A stretch of DNA of 64,000 bases from Schizochytrium sp. TIO01. Its lineage: Eukaryota > Sar > Bigyra > Thraustochytrida > Thraustochytriidae. A model generated the notes under the pieces. It searched no databases and was not told the origin of the DNA. It saw only the letters and a list, made by a program, of their open reading frames with translations. The stretch's first letter is position 1. Every line of letters begins with the position of its first letter. The translations under genes were made by a program, and so were the position numbers. Positions 44,780 through 56,496 of this stretch are shown piece after piece. The DNA is taken from contig SMSO01000025.1 of the NCBI GenBank assembly GCA_004764695.1, forward strand, positions 3,121,102 through 3,185,101, given 5' to 3'.

Positions 44780-47596
44780 TTAGTCTAAACAGATAGGCTC
44801 ATGATCAGATATGGGGAGGCTTCCAAATGGCGCTGATTCTATCCCTGATGACGACGATGACGACGATGATGATTTCTTTGCTCGTTTGCTAGCGCCTGAA
44901 ATTTTTGTCACAGGCAACTTAATATTGAGGTCACCAATCAGCTCAGGAGTTAGTTTCTTCTTGAGCTCTACTTGTACCTCAGGAGAATCATTGCGAACAT
45001 GGTCTTTCCAGTACGCTTCTAGTAAGCGTTTCCGCCGCTTTCGTTGAGCCTCTTCAAACATATCTTTTGTCCCATAGTATCCATTCGGATCAGGCTGGCC
45101 ATTACGACCAGCAGCGTACTGTGCTGCATTGCGACGGTTATTCTTATTGTTAAGATTCATGGGACAGTACGCAACATGAGCATGAGCATCAGCACCTGTG
45201 TCCGAGAGACACCAGCCACAGAATGTACTTTTTGGACGACACCGGGTACACGTCAGTGCGAAACAGCCCGTGAACTCACTGAACGCGTGCTTTCCTTGCG
45301 GACACTTCAACGTGAGAATGTCATCTGTTATGGTTTGAAAGTGCTTATCAACTCTAGCAGAAAGTGAGCCTGATCGTTGAATCTCCTCCTCCATTATTTT
45401 TCGTTTTCTCTCCAGTTCAGAATGCATGGTTGTCACTGTGTCCTCCTCCACAGAACGTTTAACGGCAGCCATAAAGTTCGAAAATGCTTCTTTTGATACG
45501 AGCTTTAGGACGTCAACAGAGGGAATTGGTGGAGCCTTGCACTGCGGATCGTAGCAAGGGATCTCTCCATTTGCTTCGCGCAGGCGAATGTCATTGCCTA
45601 CCTGAGATATACTCCTTACATGCCCTTCAAGACAGGATTTACACATGAAGTGACCGGAATTGCATTGAACACCATCGGACAATGCAGTAGTGTCTCCACA
45701 TATGTTGCATTCCTTTGCAGGAATTAATAAAGACAATGGAATCATGTCCCTCACTGGGACCCAGTTCAGATAACGGAATGTTTCAGGATGACAAACTTCA
45801 TCAACCTCACGAATCCATGCATGATCAAACAATAGTTCAGGGAAATGCTTCCGCGCTTGTTCAATAAGATCTCCTCGTTCATCAATGATTTTTTCCAGCA
45901 GACTCTTAAGTTCGTTCTGGCTACTATCTTTGGTTGTTTTTAAGTCTGCTTCAGCAGCATCAAGTTCTTCTTGCAGAGCTTGCTCATTGCTCTGCTTCTG
46001 TTTTACAACAAGTGCAGTCTCATTGGGTGAGCATCCACTGGTGCCAGCTCGGTGATTTCCGTCCTCATCATCTTCCTCATCCTCTAATTGTTCGTCAGTC
46101 TGACCTTGCGTTGTACCACTAGCTTCAGACGTACGAATGGCAAAGGTGAGGTCATCTACTTTGCGCTGTTTCTCACAAATTAAACGATCCAAGGATTGCA
46201 ATTTCTTATAAAGGTCCTTAATGACGGCTCGGCTCCGGCAGTCTTTCGAGGCTTCTTCAAACGACGTCACTTCCTTCTTCTTTGCAGACCATGCTGACCG
46301 TAGCTGGGAGGCCCGTTGCAACAAACCTTTGCAGTATATTCGAATGCGTGAGATCGCTTCTTGCATGCTCTTAAGAGGTAGGTTTTCCAACAGACCAGAA
46401 CCTAGGAAACTTTTTTTCAGCGTCGATAGCTCTATCGAAAGGTCATCCTTCGCTTGCATCGCATCTGCCTGTATTTTGCATGCAAAGTCATCTGTCATTG
46501 AGAAAATCATACTTCCAATTTGGTTGTGAGCTTGAATGCGTGCAAAACTTTTGTCTGAGCGTTCCTGCAAGGCAGTAAAGTCATTTTCACTATCCCACAT
46601 CCGTTTTTGCTTCAAGACCCAGTCACGGAGCCGTATACAGCCTTTGAACGTCGTTGTGTCGGTGCCGGAAGGGATTCGAGCATCTTTACCCTCAACTGTT
46701 TGCGATGCGCTATCCAAAGCGTTTTCCAAACTTTGTAATTCATTGATACTGACACTAAGCCTTTTAGCCATGCTGTCTACTATATCAAACTTATTTTGGC
46801 TAGTTACCATAACCTGGCGCATACTGTCCAGGACTTCTCGGCGGGCCTTCTTCCGTTGCATTAAGAGACGTTTTACAGTGATATCACGAGCCTTGTTAGC
46901 ACTGAGATCTGATGGTGTATTGCTGCGCGACGGATCCATCACGGGCGTTGCTACACGCAAGGAACCTGTCTTGCCTGCCAGGTCTGAACTTGAATCTGAG
47001 TCATTCTCTTGATCCAAGTCAACTGCATCGGTAGAATCCTCAGTGCTTGTCAGAGAAGACAAGCCAAACACACCTTTTGGATCCGCTTCATCAGGATTAG
47101 AGAATTTTCTGATCTGATCCTGTAATGAGACATAGGTGGCCATGCCCCCAGTCACTCCATTCAAGCTACGTTGGAGTGACTCAGCTGTCTCAGCTTCTTC
47201 CTTTAATGATGTGAGCTTTTGAAGATGGTCCTCACATGCCTGCCATAATTGTGCTGTAACTTTACAGTCCTCAGGAAAAGGTCCTTGCTGCGTAACTCGA
47301 GTTCGACTTTCCCGGGTTCGTGCATACAATGCAAGTACTTCACTAAATAGTATTGAGACCTCGGTTGAAGGTGAGCTTGGAAGGTCACGCTCGTCATACG
47401 CCCTTGTGGAGTGCTTCCTGAGATAATCAACTTCGTCTTTAAGTTGCTGGAGCTCTGCAGAGTAAAAGCCGTTATCGTTGATGCTCTCGACATCCTCGTC
47501 GTCTGATTCGATTGCCACCACCTCTTCCACGCCATCATCATCATCATCATCGTCAAGGACTAGATCCACATGATCTGCGTTGGAGGAGGAGGACAT
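44780..47596 (-). CDS. Large coiled-coil RING/RBR-like zinc-finger protein, putative E3 ubiquitin ligase
   Basis: 938 residues, ATG start. The N-terminus carries acidic runs (Asp7 near residue 15). Residues about 240-610 are charged and helical, with likely coiled coils. A RING-type finger begins at C630 (CNIC, then CNSGHFMCKSC) and extends to about CYDPQC. A second cysteine-rich module spans 765-811: CPQGKH, FTGCFALTCTRC, FCGWC and DAHAHVAYC. The second module resembles the IBR/Rcat fold of RBR ligases, with C778 in the position of the catalytic Rcat cysteine. About 100 helical residues separate the two modules, with no obvious IBR between them. The C-terminus is Lys/Ser-rich. Ubiquitin ligase activity is inferred; the zinc-binding modules are plain. 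Confidence 0.75.
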   Translation of the reverse strand: MSSSSNADHVDLVLDDDDDDDGVEEVVAIESDDEDVESINDNGFYSAELQQLKDEVDYLRKHSTRAYDERDLPSSPSTEVSILFSEVLALYARTRESRTRVTQQGPFPEDCKVTAQLWQACEDHLQKLTSLKEEAETAESLQRSLNGVTGGMATYVSLQDQIRKFSNPDEADPKGVFGLSSLTSTEDSTDAVDLDQENDSDSSSDLAGKTGSLRVATPVMDPSRSNTPSDLSANKARDITVKRLLMQRKKARREVLDSMRQVMVTSQNKFDIVDSMAKRLSVSINELQSLENALDSASQTVEGKDARIPSGTDTTTFKGCIRLRDWVLKQKRMWDSENDFTALQERSDKSFARIQAHNQIGSMIFSMTDDFACKIQADAMQAKDDLSIELSTLKKSFLGSGLLENLPLKSMQEAISRIRIYCKGLLQRASQLRSAWSAKKKEVTSFEEASKDCRSRAVIKDLYKKLQSLDRLICEKQRKVDDLTFAIRTSEASGTTQGQTDEQLEDEEDDEDGNHRAGTSGCSPNETALVVKQKQSNEQALQEELDAAEADLKTTKDSSQNELKSLLEKIIDERGDLIEQARKHFPELLFDHAWIREVDEVCHPETFRYLNWVPVRDMIPLSLLIPAKECNICGDTTALSDGVQCNSGHFMCKSCLEGHVRSISQVGNDIRLREANGEIPCYDPQCKAPPIPSVDVLKLVSKEAFSNFMAAVKRSVEEDTVTTMHSELERKRKIMEEEIQRSGSLSARVDKHFQTITDDILTLKCPQGKHAFSEFTGCFALTCTRCRPKSTFCGWCLSDTGADAHAHVAYCPMNLNNKNNRRNAAQYAAGRNGQPDPNGYYGTKDMFEEAQRKRRKRLLEAYWKDHVRNDSPEVQVELKKKLTPELIGDLNIKLPVTKISGASKRAKKSSSSSSSSSGIESAPFGSLPISDHEPICLD

Positions 47597-47829
47597 TACG
47601 GTAAGCAGCTCGACTTGTCTTTTGTAAACGGCACTTCTATCTTCAATAAATAGTGTTCAAATATAAACGCCTATGCACAGCACAGCAAAAGACTTCCAAT
47701 GTCCTCTGAGCACCTCTGAGCACTTTGCAACTAGCAAGCTTGACCGTGAATCGTTCAAGCTGCAATACGCTCCAATCGAACCTCAAGCTTCTGGTCTCCA
47801 CAATAGAGTGTACGATAGCAGGTAAAAAG

Positions 47830-48093
47830 ATGTTTACTACCGCACTAAGGCCCCGGCTGTTCAAACGTGTTTCAGGTACCCTCGAAGTGCCTTTGGAGAG
47901 TCTTCCGCACCCTTATATGTATATTGAGAGCGCAAACAAAGTGATGCACCCTTTCTTTGCCGCAATGCTCCGCACAGCCACTCGCAAGCGAACGCTGTGT
48001 TCCTGTACTACACGAGAAGACAAAGGAGAGTCTCACGGATCCGAGAGTAGATGTGGGCAAGCGAAGAGACCTCCGCGCAAGGCCCCAGATTGA
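47830..48093 (+). CDS. Possible small mitochondrial protein, unrecognised
   Basis: An 87-residue ATG frame lying divergently 233 bp from the RING-type gene. The first 14 residues (MFTTALRPRLFKRV) are basic, amphipathic and free of acid, like a mitochondrial presequence; the rest is Arg/Lys/Ser-rich. An overlapping frame stays open to 48154 and also looks protein-like (LHEKTKESLTDPRVDVGKRR), so splicing or a frame change may join the two. AATAAA occurs at 48157-48162. No family is recognised. Confidence 0.25.
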   Translation: MFTTALRPRLFKRVSGTLEVPLESLPHPYMYIESANKVMHPFFAAMLRTATRKRTLCSCTTREDKGESHGSESRCGQAKRPPRKAPD

Positions 48094-48552
48094 GCAGCGG
48101 TGCTTCCACGCACTTGTACAGCATACAAGACTGTTTCTCCGAAGGCCTTCGTGATTAATAAAGGACACTATTTAGTTCATAGCTACTGCTAGATTAGTGT
48201 CCATTTATATTAAATCCATACAAGTTCATCGGCCTAACTGAATGCCGGAGTCTTCATTGTGTTGCGGAACCCCGATCCTTTCAGAGGCACAAGAAAACTG
48301 TGCAGGGAAGCCAAGACTTGATAAAGCTAGGCGAAACTCTGGGCTCAAATGCTCAATTAAGTTATAAGTAATATTTTGCTTGCGTCGCTGGGACTTTCTT
48401 GACAACTTGAAGGCGTATGTGCCTCCACGGTCGCTTACTAGCAGGGCCTACGTAATATTATTGCATACACTTCCTAATATATTTGAAAGGGCGCTCTCAA
48501 ATGCAGTCAACTATTTCGTAGGTTAAATCAGCAAGAGTATCAAGCACTAACA

Positions 48553-48669
48553 CGCTTTATGGATGTGACTAGCAATAGTCACGAAGCTTCATGGAAAAAC
48601 AGAATATGCTCATATAATACGCTTTAATTATGTATGTGCTTAGCAATAGTCACGTAGCTTCATAGAAAA
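48553..48669. repeat. Decayed tandem repeat with embedded hairpin
   Basis: Two copies (48553-48599 and 48620-48669) of about 47-50 bp share TAGCAATAGTCACG and AGCTTCAT and lie about 67 bp apart. A third trace, GAGCAGACTATGCTCATAA near 48752-48770, recalls the AGAATATGCTCAT between the two copies. In copy one GTGACTA-GCAA-TAGTCAC (48565-48582) is a perfect 7-bp hairpin with a GCAA loop; in copy two one pair is broken. Confidence 0.75.
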
Positions 48670-50330
48670 GCTCTCAACACAGGAAAGACAAAACTTTCCA
48701 TCTTTTGAATCTATTACCGAGGTGATTTCCTTGTTATGAAACGTTTACAGGAGCAGACTATGCTCATAAACTTAAGATAGATAGGGTAGTACTGATTACC
48801 ACTTTCTATGAAAGAACTTGTGGCAGCGGCAGCCTTGATTATTGGGTTATTGTAGGCATGCAGAAATTAATCTCAAAGCATCTATGAATATGAAAGGTGT
48901 ATTACTGCTCGATCTTATATAACTCTTGTCTAAGCTCTATCGAGTTCAAGTTATTTTCTGGGAGCTTCCACTCTATTCAAAGAAATGATAAAAAAAGAGA
49001 AGGCGATGTTAAACTAAATGAGAAGTGCACGAATGGCTCTGAGCTTGGCAGAGCGAGGGAAATATTCAGTCGACTTGCAAAATAGTCAGACTTAATATTC
49101 ATTATTTGCAATAAATATAGAATCAGGCAAAGTGAGACACTACCTGGTTTCACATGAAAGAATTTTAGATTTGAAGTTTCCCTCCAAAGTCCTTGAACAA
49201 CCTCCTAATTTGAAAACCTTTACTAGTCTCCCGTAGTATTCACTTGAAAGTTCTTTATAGTAGGCTCAGTTGAAAACTTCATCTCTTAGAAGTGCTTTTT
49301 ATGTAGAACAGATACCTTCAGAATAAATCGATCGAAGCGCTTATACGAGAACATCTTAAGTTCAGGAAAATCACGTCACATCAATATAATTTATACATTC
49401 TAATTAGAAATATCGAGTAATGAGACGCAAGTTTGCCTTGAATGCATTTCTGTGCTGTCTGTCTTGTAACAACTTGAATGCCCGAAAAGCAAGACACGCC
49501 TTCACTGCGTCTTTATTTGAGTTATCTTGATTGAAAGGATGCCCTCGTGTAGAGATTATGCCATATTAAGCCAGGTTCCCGTTGCTTAAATTCATGACAT
49601 GTGCGGGTTTATCCGTTTTCAAGTACCTACCTAGCTAGTTAGTTTAACACAATGCTATGATAGGATCTTCATTTCATGATCTGAAGTGAGTTCCCAGGCC
49701 TCGTGTACTGTTGATTAGCAAGAGCAGTAGGGTCGTCCTCCTTCCTTGTCGGGACTAGAGAAACATTTGCGGGAAACAAGCGTTCTGGGCGGGACAGTCA
49801 TTTGCATCTGCTGCTTGGGTGATTCCTGGCCTCGCGATGAACACCTCGGCGGGTGGCCCAGCGCTTCGTCAGGGCATCTTCTGACAGTTCAACCGTCCGA
49901 CCTGAGCCCAGACGTGCGGCTGCGGCAGACACATTGATGAAAGCAAAATGAGACCACGAATGAAAAGCCCAAAATGAGGAAGCCTCTCAAATTTGGACCC
50001 TTGAAGCAACAGCATTCATGAATTCAGGTCTGCAGGAGTTCGTCAGTTCTGTGTTTTCTAATCGATTGCGCCTGACACTTGCAAATCATGTATTGCGCAC
50101 TTCGTCCCGTCTTCTGCTGCTCACCCCGTTGTACTTCAGCGAATCGAGGGGATCTGGTCCAGCACCCTGGGTAGCCAGCCATCCATCATAGGATATGCCT
50201 CTTTTGGCACTATGCGTTCACCTGAAGCTATTTGTGAAAGTCAGGGTGCTCTTACTCGAAGCTGAAGCTGCAGATCCTGGTGCGGTAACGGCGCACGCAG
50301 CAAGCCTGCCTAAGGCTCTTCTGCGTGCCA

Positions 50331-50355
50331 TGCACTGCACTGCACTGCACTGCAC
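50331..50355. repeat. (TGCAC)5 microsatellite
   Basis: Five perfect TGCAC pentamers; the array contains many overlapping TGCA palindromes. Confidence 0.9.
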
Positions 50356-51280
50356 GGCACGTTATCGATTGCCATGCCTGGTGCCCTTTCAAGATCAACA
50401 TTTGCAATGAAGGTGTCACCATCTATCTATCTATTATGAGTTCGCAGATTTTCCATGGATCAAAACTGTACCAGGGTGTCAACGATATTTCTTCCCTCAA
50501 TCATGGAAACAGATTCAAGCAAGAAACCCGCAAGAGATCACAACAGCCGACGAATTGGATCGTACTTCATCTCCAACACAGTCTCAAAGCTGAAGGGCTA
50601 TCGCATTAATTAGCCTCATGAGCCGGATTTCATCCAATCGTCATTCTCTCTGGTCAAAAGCTGTCGCCGCTCCGCCACTTCATGCTGCTGCTATTTCTGC
50701 TACTTCTAGTTAGGTGAAAACTAGTACCTACTAGGCTTCACCCACATTGCAGACTGCGCAACGCACTGCTCGGAGATCCTCAACTGCCGTGAAGATTATT
50801 GCTCCTGCTTATTTCATACAAGTTATTCTACTCGTTCCGTTCCTGCTGCAGCCACTCTTAGAACGCTTCTGCGAGCGTCATCAGAGCCACTAGCCTCTTC
50901 TTAGCGGTTTACTGTAGTAGTGCCCGGATAGCAGTTTTAAGTTGAAGGAAGAACTCCAGGAATCGAAGGAACCGCGCAAGAATACCTAGGACCCTGTTAG
51001 ACATTATTACCTGAAAATAATTCTATAATCACTTTTCAAAGACTTTGTCAAAGTCACGTTAATTATTACCTGATGCGCCATTTTTTAATTTTCTGAAAAA
51101 TAATAAGTAATCACAACATAATATGCACCTAAGTATGCATGCATGTATGCATGTATGTATGTATATCCATCCCCTTTTAAAGGTAAAGAGGAAAGAGAGA
51201 TTCCATGTCATGATGTAGATAGAAAGAAGCCTCAAGTGCTCTATTTAGCCGGTGCGGCGGCGGCGCGGAGCGGCATCTGC

Positions 51281-51307
51281 AGCAAGCAAGCAAGCAAGCA
51301 AGCAAGC
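51281..51307. repeat. (GCAA)n microsatellite
   Basis: About six and a half GCAA units, the same unit as at 21338. Confidence 0.9.
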
Positions 51308-51991
51308 GAGCCCGAACAGACAACAGCCGTGCAGAATGCCAGAAGCCCTGCTTGACCCAGAGCTGGGCTGCCTTGGCCCGGCTTTCAAGCCGCGCGACGG
51401 GCTTTCTTTCTGCAAACAAGCGGCGCTTCGAGACACAGAACTCTTACTATTCTTTGGCGAGCAGGCGCTCAAAAGACTTGTAGTAGTAAATCATACTGCG
51501 TCCATGAGAAACACTCTTGCACAGTGGGAGATCCTCACACTCTGTGGGGACACATTCAGGGTAGCTTATGCATGCTGATCTGCACTGCTGGGAGGAGGAT
51601 CAGGTAGAAAATTCTAGTGGAGGGTGAGTCTCATAACACTGAGAAAGTCTTCCCACGGAGGAAAAGAGCACTGTGAATTGTTTGCCTAATACCTCCTGTC
51701 GGCCTATACACTCGAGAGGTTATTCCTCTGTTTATTGTAGTATCGGTGTTACTTGGGGGTGTACCTAGGGACTCCCAAACCAGGAGGACTGTTTTCTGCA
51801 GCGCCCCTTCCTTCCTGGTACTACATTAAGTTACTAAGCTACGAGGAATGCTTCAAGCGGCGCTCCTGAAGAGTGCTTCTTGTCGAGTCTTTCTTCTCTG
51901 GCGCTCCCCTTCGCTCTGCGTTGTGAGCTTTGGTTCTTATCCGACTCCTTTGCCGTCTGTCTGCAACGGCCTCAGAAACAGAGCATCCCGC

Positions 51992-52037
51992 AAGAAGAAG
52001 AAGAAGAAGAAGAAGGAGAAGAAGAAGAAGAAGAAGG
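51992..52037. repeat. (AAG)n microsatellite
   Basis: About fifteen AAG units with one GGAGAA interruption, which produces polylysine or polyleucine chance frames. Confidence 0.9.
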
Positions 52038-52333
52038 AGAGCTCGAAACTCCTCCATAAGTAGCGCCGCTCTGCGAGCAAAACAATGAAAGGCTCCTCCT
52101 CCTACAGTTACAGGTAGCCGCTGCTTAGCACCGTGGGTTTCCGCTCAAGAAAGTTTGCAAATTGATTAGCGAGCGATATATTGCTAGTACGGCCGTAGGA
52201 AGTGCTAGCAGTGCGAGGAAAGGCGGCGAAAGACAGAAAGAACAGAAAGGTGTCCCCACTTCTGGTTGGCGCACTTTGAGACAGCCCTCATGAAGCCAAG
52301 CCATCGCTCCCACGGCAGCCCAGAGACTGCTGT

Positions 52334-52372
52334 CAGCCAGCCAGCCGGTCAGTCAGTCAGTCAGTCGGCCGG
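52334..52372. repeat. CAGC and CAGT tandem repeats
   Basis: Three CAGC units, a CGG interruption, then four CAGT units ending in a CGGCCGGC palindromic patch. Confidence 0.8.
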
Positions 52373-55300
52373 CTTTCAGACGGTCTCAAGCTCGGTCCTC
52401 CGCCACTGACGCTCCTGAGCACCATGAGATCAAATCGTAGTATCAAATCGTCTTGGATCCTGAGATCGTCGGCGCCACAGGAGCGCAAGAACCAACCCCA
52501 GAGTTGTTCTTCGCCTAGCTTTGGTGTAGCAGACCTTAGGATAGCTCGAGAGTAGGTAGGTTCTATCCTACCCAGTTGTTTGTTGTTTAAAAATGAAATT
52601 GAAAGTTGTTTGTTTTATATCTCACGATTATGTACTAGGTGGTAGTAGGTAGGGCTAGGAGTTTGGGTTTAAAATGGTAGATTAGCAGCGAATAGCAGGT
52701 ACCTAGTAGGAGTAAGGCGGATACTATTCGTTCGTCCAAAACACAAAAAACTGATAACTCGGCTGCTCTGTCTGTGAAGCAAGCTGAGGTGACCACGATA
52801 CGAAGAGACGACTGGCAAGGAGCGAACTTGATAGGCTCAACGAAGTGGGGCAGATTTCAAGTCGATAACGTTTGAAGTCGCTTATTAGTCGGCTTTGGTT
52901 CTTGCGTTCTCTCTGCTGGAGTGGAGCGAAGGAGTTCTTCCTTGAAGACAGGTTCGATCATTCGAATCGCATTACACGTAGGGTTTTTCTCTGTTTCTGA
53001 CTCAACCCCTTTGGCTTCTTTCACGCACTACAGGAGAACTCTGCCCGGCAGTGACAGTATCAGAAGAAAAGAACCTCGAGGCTCTTAGTTCTCGAGTCGG
53101 GGCGGTCCAGCCAGGCTGTCTGAAAGGAGCGGATTCATTGGTTTCGTTGCTCTAGCTAGAGTTTCCAGGTCCTTGGCTCTTTGGTTTGCTCGTTCATTCA
53201 CTTTTTTTTCTTTTTGTTCAATCAATCGTTGTTCGAAGATCCACCCATTCTGTTGAAGTCCAAACAGCTTCGAAACAAGCTGTCACCAAACCCCAAAAGG
53301 AAAGCTCGACTGGCGAGAGACACCTCAGAGAGGGTTTTGAGAATAGTACTATTCAGCCTGACAAGCTAGCCTTACCGTCGCGTGACGGTCGCTTGTCTTC
53401 ATAGCAGCCACGTGGGAAGGAGGCCCAGCTTTCAGGCGTGGCGATAGTCCGAATTGAGTCAGTGCGAGTGCTAGTAGTAAGCGGTAGGATCTAGTAAGCA
53501 GCTCCTCACAACAAGCGGCCTTGCTTGGCTGGAGATCTTTTGACTGTGCACGATCCTGTTCGTAGAAATCGAGGCTACGCCCAGTATCGCCACGGTGGTC
53601 AGCTTGAGGTAGCGGCAGCGAACGGAGATATTTGGAGCAGTCTGCAAAAAATCACCGCGAAAAACCTGTTCAATTGTCATCCGCGCATTACCTCAGGAGT
53701 TTGAGAGGGTAAATCTGCAAGCGACAGATATCAGCCAACTGGCCTGGTGCCAAAGAAAATATTTTGACTGCAGCTTACTGTTCTATAGGACTTTCCCCGT
53801 GTATTCTGATATCAACATTGGCTAATTCACTAATTCTTGAAGAAGGCTGCTCTCCAATTAGTGCTGGTAGATATTGGGATCCGCAGTGGTCGTCGTGCAC
53901 TTGAGCACACCCAAGAGTCCAGGGAAACAAGCATAACAATTGTCAATCTACGAGCACCGCTATCCTTGAGGTCTACCGTTCCGCTGTCAGAACCGCGCTG
54001 CCGTTTCGAGTTCATTACATTGTGACCGACCATCGCAACAAATTGTTCTTGTCTACTATTATTTAGTAGCGGACAGGTAATACACGGAGTAAGTAGGTAC
54101 AATAGTGTGATCTGAAGAAAGAAATTACAGTTATCGTAACCCCTTCAGCAAACAAGAAAGCAAGCCAGCCCAAGGCCAAAAGCTCAATTTGTCAATTTGC
54201 GAGCCTTTCTCTTCTTTTCGACATCCATCCAAACCATAGGTAAGTCCATCGTGCAGGCAGCACAGCAAACAAGCCAACACGAAGGAATTCTTCTATTATC
54301 ACCCATCCGCCCTGCCTCTGCTGCCAACTCTGAGACCCTCCCTACCTACTTGCACGCGCTACCTCGCTTTCCACATCCCATTTGGTCCTCTTTTGTGCGC
54401 ACCCTTCAAGTTTTGCTAAGCCATCGTGACTTTCCAGTAAGGAATACATATGTGACGTTTGAAAAGAAAGGAGGAGCAAGTATTACCGGAAGAGGAGGTA
54501 GTGATATGCTATATGGTATTATATAACCCCTATAGCCTTAGAGACGGTGTGCGCTGGCGCGTGAATTGAGAAAAAGGGGCGAGTTTGAAGAGTTTTCATT
54601 TGAGTTTGCTAGCTTGTTTGCGAGTGCAATCAGAGTGAAACAGCGATTTTTGGCGAGCGAAAGACCTCGTGTTGGGCGGGGGAGGACCTTTGTGAGCAGG
54701 TGCATTTAGCGCTGAGCTGTGATGAGGATTCCGTCTAGCGTCCCTCGCGGAGGCGAGTTTGCCAAGATTCGAGCGGAGAACTTGAAGACTGACAGCAGTT
54801 GATAAGGAACTGGCCAATTTCGGCTTGGGTTTTGACTAATTAACTTGTTTCCTCTTTTGGTTTATTTTGTTTTTTTATCAATATAGGTTTCGTCATTTGT
54901 GGGCTGCCCATCTAACTAACATCTAACACAGGAAGCGGAGAAACTTTAGTCATAGAGGTTTCGGACAAAGAGCTGCTACCAGCTCTAAGACTTAGTAGGC
55001 GCAGGCCGGCGGCAGGGTGGCCTACGCCCAGACAGAACACACGTACACGCACACGCACGCTCAGGTATCTATTCCCTGCTACCCTATTTCCTACCAACAG
55101 CAGCAGGAGATCAATAGTTCGTTTATTCGCTTGAATAACATTTTGTAAAAGTTATTCGAACTCGAGAGAAAGAAACGCCCAGCCGGAGTAGGCCGAAGGC
55201 AGAAGCTACTGGTTTTCCAAGGCGTGTCACGGTGATCCATTGTATTGGATCGTGAACGAAAGAGTTTGTTCAACCTCCTGCCAGGTAGGTAGATAGTGTA

Positions 55301-56496
55301 TTCATAGTATTCTGAGCTAGCAGCTCGAAGTTGTAGTGCACTACCGTGGAGACAAGAAGTATTTCCAAAAGTGGCACAAGCAGCCTTGATTTGTTCAGAT
55401 ATTTGCAGTTGAGAAGCCAAACTCGAACTCCTCAGCTAACTGCCTTTCAGGATTCTCAGCTCCTCAAACAGACAGCGCCAGATCTCGGAGGGTCGACAAT
55501 AATTTGTTGCTGAGCCTGGAAGGAGTGAAACTAGGAATTACTCGTAGAACTTGTGTCTGTGTCTCTCGCAGACCCAAGGAGCAAGGCTACTACTCGCATC
55601 AGCATCATCGTCATCACCGATTCTCTGACATTGAGTATACGTAGCATTTTTAGTGCCCAAATAGCACAGAGTAAGCTCTCCAGTTCCCCATTCACGCACT
55701 CGTTCGTTCACTCGCTCGCCAAGAGCAGCTCGACCCAGGGCAGAACTCGCAAAGGCACCCTTACCAAAACCTCTAATAGGATCATAGTGAACCCTTCTCT
55801 GGCAATCCAAAAAAAAAAAACAAGGAAAAAAAAAAGAAGAAGAAAGAATCAGGTTAGTATTAGAGGCTTGCAAATCAAGTCGGGTGTGCTACTTAATCTT
55901 CTCTCTGTCCCAGCACCCGTCCAAGTCAACTGAAAACGCCTACGACTACTAGCATTGAGTTACCTTCAAAGCTTTATTTCTGATCCAAGACGGGCATCTT
56001 CTGGCTTAGCTTTAATTCCCTTTTCGGCCTCCCTCTTATTCTTTTCTTCTCTCTTCGGTTCAAGTTAGTAATTGAAAATTTTGAAAGGAATAGGGTACCT
56101 TACATTAAACTATAGGAGTAATTGCACTTCGAGGTTGGTCACACCGCCACGCAAGGCGGAAGAAGCAGCAAACAAGCAAACAAACAAACAAGCAAACGCC
56201 ACGCGCTCGAACCTTGCAAGTCGTGTGCAAAGTCTCTGCCTAAAGCAACATTATTATAGCAGAGAAAAACCTGCGATATAAATATCAGGTGTAAACGATT
56301 CTCGTCTGCCAGACGAAGCAAACCCGAACGGTGGCACCGGTACCTCCCTTTCTCACGCACACCTGGGCTATTGCACGTGCAGAGATACTTCTGTCCTTAC
56401 TATAGGGCTTCATAACCCCAAAGCGCGTGCAGCAGCAGAGGGCTCGGACGAAAACAGCTTCACAGATCCAGGCACTCAAGCTTGAAAGAGACGACC

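Larger units (their letters stand above)
48094..56496. other. Second gene desert
   Basis: More than 8 kb without a recognised gene. From 48.2 to about 49.6 kb it is AT-rich and contains a decayed tandem repeat. From about 49620 the texture changes abruptly to GC-richer, microsatellite-bearing sequence like that at 1-22000, with gctagttagtt, CACTG, GCAA, AAG and CAGT arrays and an A-run at 55810-55833. The last few hundred bases should hold the thymidine phosphorylase promoter. Confidence 0.6.
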
